Shown one piece after another: positions 31,688-33,810 of a DNA stretch of 33,810 bases. The notes below the pieces were generated by a model that saw nothing but the letters and a program-made list of their open reading frames with translations, was not told the origin of the DNA and ran no database searches. The position numbers were made by a program, and so were the translations under genes. The first letter of the stretch is position 1; each line of letters opens with the position of its first letter. Location of the stretch: assembly GCA_039961635.1 (NCBI GenBank), contig JABRWB010000095.1, positions 1-33,810 of the forward strand, read 5' to 3'. Origin of the DNA: a bacterium. Its GTDB lineage: Bacteria; 4484-113; JAGGVC01.

Positions 31688-31728
31688 ATTTTACCACTTT
31701 GGCCGCTTAAACAAACAGGTGTCATAAT
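31688..31728. promoter_or_regulatory. Divergent promoter region (rsgA leader / amidohydrolase)
   Basis: Plus strand: TTGGCC (31699-31704), 18 bases, CATAAT (31723-31728), then seven bases to ATG 31736, a leaderless layout. Minus strand: TAAAAT (31693-31688) preceded by a TTGTTT-like -35 at short spacing. The two promoters overlap and may compete. Confidence 0.5.
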
Positions 31729-31735
31729 CATCGCG

Positions 31736-33250
31736 ATGCCAGAGGTTTCGATATTTCTTTCCGACGACCTTTTCGGATTCGAGAAGGGCGAGTGGGCGAT
31801 CCGCGCCGAGGGCGGCGTCATCCGCTCGATAAAGAAGCTTTCTGACAGAAAGCCGGACGTCCCTGCTGGCGCGGCGGTGCACGACCTTCGCGGCAAAACG
31901 GTACTGCCCGGATTAATAGACAGCCATGTGCATTTAATCGGCACCGCGGTACAGATGATTACACCGTCGGTGCGCGGTATTGCGACCCTCGAAGAGCTCG
32001 ACCGCGCGATTCTCGATTCGAAACCCGAAAAGGGCAGGCTGAACAAGTTTCTCGGATTGGATTTGTCCGCGTTCCCCGACCGCGCCGCGGTGAACGCGAA
32101 GCATCTCGACTCGCTCGTAGGCGACATTCCGCTGATGCTCAAAAGCATAGAAGGCCACAGCGCGCTTTTCAATTCCGCCGGGCTTGCGATGATGCCGGTT
32201 CGCGCCGGAACGGAAGGTGTTGAGCTTGACAAGGATGGCAAAGTCACCGGCGTCGTGCGCGACGCGGCGTACGAAAATCTCGTGGACAGCGTGCACGATA
32301 CGGTAACGGACGAGGAAAAGCTGCGCGGCATGGACATCGCGATCGCGCGCGCGGCGGAGCGCGGATGCGCGGGAATCCACTGCCTGGAAGGATACGGCCA
32401 CAACCGCAGGCGCGAATTCGAGCTGATGCTTGAATACGCCAAAACCTGCCCGCTCGACCTCACGCTGTATCCGCGCACGCTCGATTTCGATCTCGTCTGC
32501 GAACTCGGCTTGCCGCGCATCGGCGGATGCGAGCTTATAGACGGCGCGATCGGCAGCTTCACCGCGGCGCTTAACGAGCCGTACGCGGTTTTCCCGGGAA
32601 AGGGCACGCTTTTCAAGAGCGACATGGATGTGCGCGACTTTTTCGCGCGCGCGTTCAGCCGAAACCTGCAGCCCTGCGTGCATGTCATAGGCGACCGCGG
32701 AATCGACCAGTGCCTTTCCGTGCTCGAATCGCTCGCCTCCGAATACAAGATCGAAAAGCACCGTCCGCGACTGGATCACTTCATAGTCGCCCGCGACGAC
32801 CAGATCGCGCGCGCGGCTCGGCTCGGAATATGCGCGGGGGTGCAGCCCGCGTTCATGGCCGCTTGGGGCGCGCGCGGCGGCAAGTACGAATGGGCGCTTG
32901 GGGCCAAGCGCTGGGAGCTGCTGCACCGCTACGGCTCGATGGTGAAAAAGGGAATGCACATCTCCGCGGGCAGCGACAGCTACATCACGCCGATAGACCC
33001 GCCCGCGGCGCTGGCCGCGATGATCCACCATCCGAACGAGAGAGAGCGCGTGGACTTCGAAACCGCGGTGCGGCTGCACACGGAAAGCTGCGCGTTCCTT
33101 GCGAAAGAGGAAAAAACGAAAGGCAAAATCGCGGCGGGATACGACGCGACGTTCACAGTCCTCGAATCCATCGAGCCGATAATCGAAAACGCGCCTGGGG
33201 AGGCGAAGATCGCGGGAGTGTGGGTGAGGGGAAAGTACGTTCAGGATTAA
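31736..33250 (+). CDS. Amidohydrolase family protein (YtcJ-like)
   Basis: A 504-residue metal-dependent hydrolase. The first metal-binding motif is L-P-G-L-I-D-S-H-V-H-L. Later come a His in I-E-G-H-S-A-L-F-N-S-A-G-L (the segment typical of the YtcJ subgroup), another in V-H-V-I-G-D-R-G-I-D-Q, L-D-H-F, and the catalytic Asp in S-A-G-S-D-S-Y-I-T-P. The C terminus closes the beta-sandwich domain (K-I-A-A-G-Y-D-A-T-F-T-V-L-E). It should hydrolyse an amide or related bond in the cytoplasm; the substrate is unknown. The start is ATG 31736, seven bases after a CATAAT box. The hicB-like gene follows in the same frame. Confidence 0.9.
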   Translation: MPEVSIFLSDDLFGFEKGEWAIRAEGGVIRSIKKLSDRKPDVPAGAAVHDLRGKTVLPGLIDSHVHLIGTAVQMITPSVRGIATLEELDRAILDSKPEKGRLNKFLGLDLSAFPDRAAVNAKHLDSLVGDIPLMLKSIEGHSALFNSAGLAMMPVRAGTEGVELDKDGKVTGVVRDAAYENLVDSVHDTVTDEEKLRGMDIAIARAAERGCAGIHCLEGYGHNRRREFELMLEYAKTCPLDLTLYPRTLDFDLVCELGLPRIGGCELIDGAIGSFTAALNEPYAVFPGKGTLFKSDMDVRDFFARAFSRNLQPCVHVIGDRGIDQCLSVLESLASEYKIEKHRPRLDHFIVARDDQIARAARLGICAGVQPAFMAAWGARGGKYEWALGAKRWELLHRYGSMVKKGMHISAGSDSYITPIDPPAALAAMIHHPNERERVDFETAVRLHTESCAFLAKEEKTKGKIAAGYDATFTVLESIEPIIENAPGEAKIAGVWVRGKYVQD

Positions 33251-33253
33251 GGG

Positions 33254-33259
33254 TATAAT
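33254..33259 (+). promoter_or_regulatory. -10 box upstream of hicB
   Basis: A perfect TATAAT within GGGTATAAT, four bases after the amidohydrolase stop. It lies twelve bases before the predicted hicB start; no -35 and no ribosome-binding site were found. Confidence 0.4.
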
Positions 33260-33271
33260 ATCCTCGATAAG

Positions 33272-33478
33272 ATAAAACTTCCGATCGTAATTTATCCAGG
33301 CGAGGACGGCTGGCTGGTCGTCGAGTGTCCCGCGATTCCCGGCTGCATCTCGCAAGGCAAGACGCGCGAAGAGGCAATCGCCAACATAGAAGACGCAATC
33401 AAGCTTTGCCTCGAAGTGCGCCGCGAAATGGGAATACCTGAAACTGTTGAGTTGACCGAGTTAGAGGTCGCCGTATAA
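33272..33478 (+). CDS. hicB: HicB-family antitoxin with a non-standard start codon
   Basis: The reading frame gives (M/I)KLPIVIYPGEDGWLVVEC followed by P-A-I-P-G-C-I-S-Q-G-K-T-R-E-E-A-I-A-N-I-E-D-A-I, the classic HicB antitoxin core, and ends at TAA just before the hicA ATG. It has 68 residues. There is no ATG, GTG or TTG between the previous in-frame stop (33248) and this core. The codon where family members have Met is ATA (33272). Either translation starts at ATA or another rare codon, or the start codon has been lost by mutation. HicB normally neutralises HicA and represses the operon. With the toxin gene broken, loss of function would be tolerated. Confidence 0.75.
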   Translation: MKLPIVIYPGEDGWLVVECPAIPGCISQGKTREEAIANIEDAIKLCLEVRREMGIPETVELTELEVAV

Positions 33479-33708
33479 ATGGGGAAGCTGCCGGTCGTGT
33501 CCGGCAGGGAACTCGTGAAAGCCCTGGCAAAATTCGGCTGGAATACCGCGAGGCAATCCAGTAGTCATATTGCGCTTGTGAAGTCGGATTCGATTTACAC
33601 GATTTCGGTCCCGATCACAAAGAAGTAGACAGGGGCACGCTCAAATGGATAATGCGTTTGGCCGGGATTTCGACCGAGGATTTGATTTCAGCCATTCGGC
33701 AAAAGTAA
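33479..33708 (+). pseudogene. hicA: HicA-type mRNA interferase toxin, frameshifted
   Basis: ATG 33479 opens MGKLPVVSGRELVKALAKFG, then W-N-T-A-R-Q-S-S-S-H-I-A-L-V-K-S-D-S-I-Y-T-I-S-V-P, a HicA toxin with the catalytic His in S-S-H-I. After codon 45 the frame reads I-T-K-K-stop (stop at 33626). Adding one base between 33613 and 33614 restores P-D-H-K-E-V-D-R-G-T-L-K-W-I-M-R-L-A-G-I-S, the expected C-terminal half, to a TAA at 33706. A single-base deletion in a CCGG or similar run thus inactivated the gene, unless it is a sequencing error. The start directly abuts the hicB stop. Confidence 0.85.
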
Positions 33709-33717
33709 GCCGCTATT

Positions 33718-33810
33718 TCATTTTGCTTTTTTCGTTTTTCCGGGGGCTTTGCCCGATTCCGTTGATTCTGGGCGGGTACGGGGCGGGCGGGAACTGATTC
33801 GCAATCCGCA
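33718..33810 (-). CDS. Possible C-terminal end of a protein (partial)
   Basis: On the minus strand one frame is open from the window edge to TGA at 33718. It encodes 30 residues ending T-E-S-G-K-A-P-G-K-T-K-K-A-K. The Pro/Lys-rich end looks like the hydrophilic tail of a protein, but such a short stretch is not proof; a second frame is also open here. The family cannot be judged. Confidence 0.3.
   Translation of the reverse strand, partial: CGLRISSRPPRTRPESTESGKAPGKTKKAK

Noticed and set aside
33251-33256. GGGTAT upstream of hicB as a SigB promoter
   Set aside because: There is no GTTT element at 12-16 bases upstream; the plain TATAAT reading is simpler.
31934-33355. A 473-codon open frame antisense to the amidohydrolase gene
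   Set aside because: Arg/Val/Ala-rich shadow frame caused by GC-rich third positions; no domain motif, and the plus-strand gene has the complete amidohydrolase signatures.
1-33810. CRISPR arrays, tRNA genes and insertion sequences
   Set aside because: No regularly spaced direct repeats, no tRNA cloverleaf with a TTCGA-type arm and CCA context, and no transposase-like frame was seen by eye.

Overview
The window comes from a high-GC bacterial genome, probably an anaerobic or facultatively anaerobic, environmentally sampled lineage. It encodes four c-type multihaem cytochromes (40 haem motifs), an NrfD/HybB-type quinone-interacting protein and a Tat-exported ferredoxin, together with Gram-positive-style regulators: a SigB-like sigma factor, an RsbW-like ATPase, a STAS protein, and LiaF/PspC proteins. 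Several genes start only 5-7 bases after a TATAAT-like box with no Shine-Dalgarno sequence, so leaderless mRNAs seem common. I cannot assign a phylum from the sequence. No tRNA, CRISPR array, insertion sequence or prophage was seen.

Layout. 1-5.0 kb: housekeeping and accessory genes (DUF1905 fragment, DUF2283, MobA-like nucleotidyltransferase, PLP aminotransferase, cysS, STAS anti-anti-sigma factor, secreted unknown protein), with two small palindromic repeats flanking the DUF2283 gene. 5.1-11.0 kb (minus strand): a tightly overlapped eight-gene operon read as ECF sigma, zinc anti-sigma, B-box membrane protein, DUF4097 beta-repeat protein, LiaF-like, PspC, PspC, LiaF-like; it looks like an envelope-stress module. 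11.2-13.8 kb: AI-2E-type permease, SigB-like sigma factor and RsbW-like protein behind a SigB-type promoter. 13.84-14.02 kb: an isolated 5S rRNA gene with its own promoter and terminator.

14.4-22.9 kb: two convergent operons for a redox complex. The plus-strand operon carries a HybA-like ferredoxin, an NrfD protein fused to a 13-haem cytochrome, and a NapC/NirT-like 12-haem cytochrome. The minus-strand operon carries a small membrane protein, a 7-haem cytochrome, a b561-type cytochrome b and an 8-haem lipoprotein. No molybdopterin, hydrogenase or other catalytic subunit is present. The simplest reading is a quinone-linked electron conduit across the inner membrane and periplasm, analogous to Hmc, Qrc or Cbc complexes. 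The NrfD-cytochrome fusion is the most unusual object in the window.

23.0-33.8 kb: secreted alpha/beta hydrolase, XerC/D-type recombinase (divergent), an NfeD-flotillin operon with a strong terminator, a TPR protein, a cupin, rsgA with a possible 15-codon leader, a YtcJ-like amidohydrolase, and a decaying hicBA toxin-antitoxin pair (hicA frameshifted, hicB without a standard start codon).
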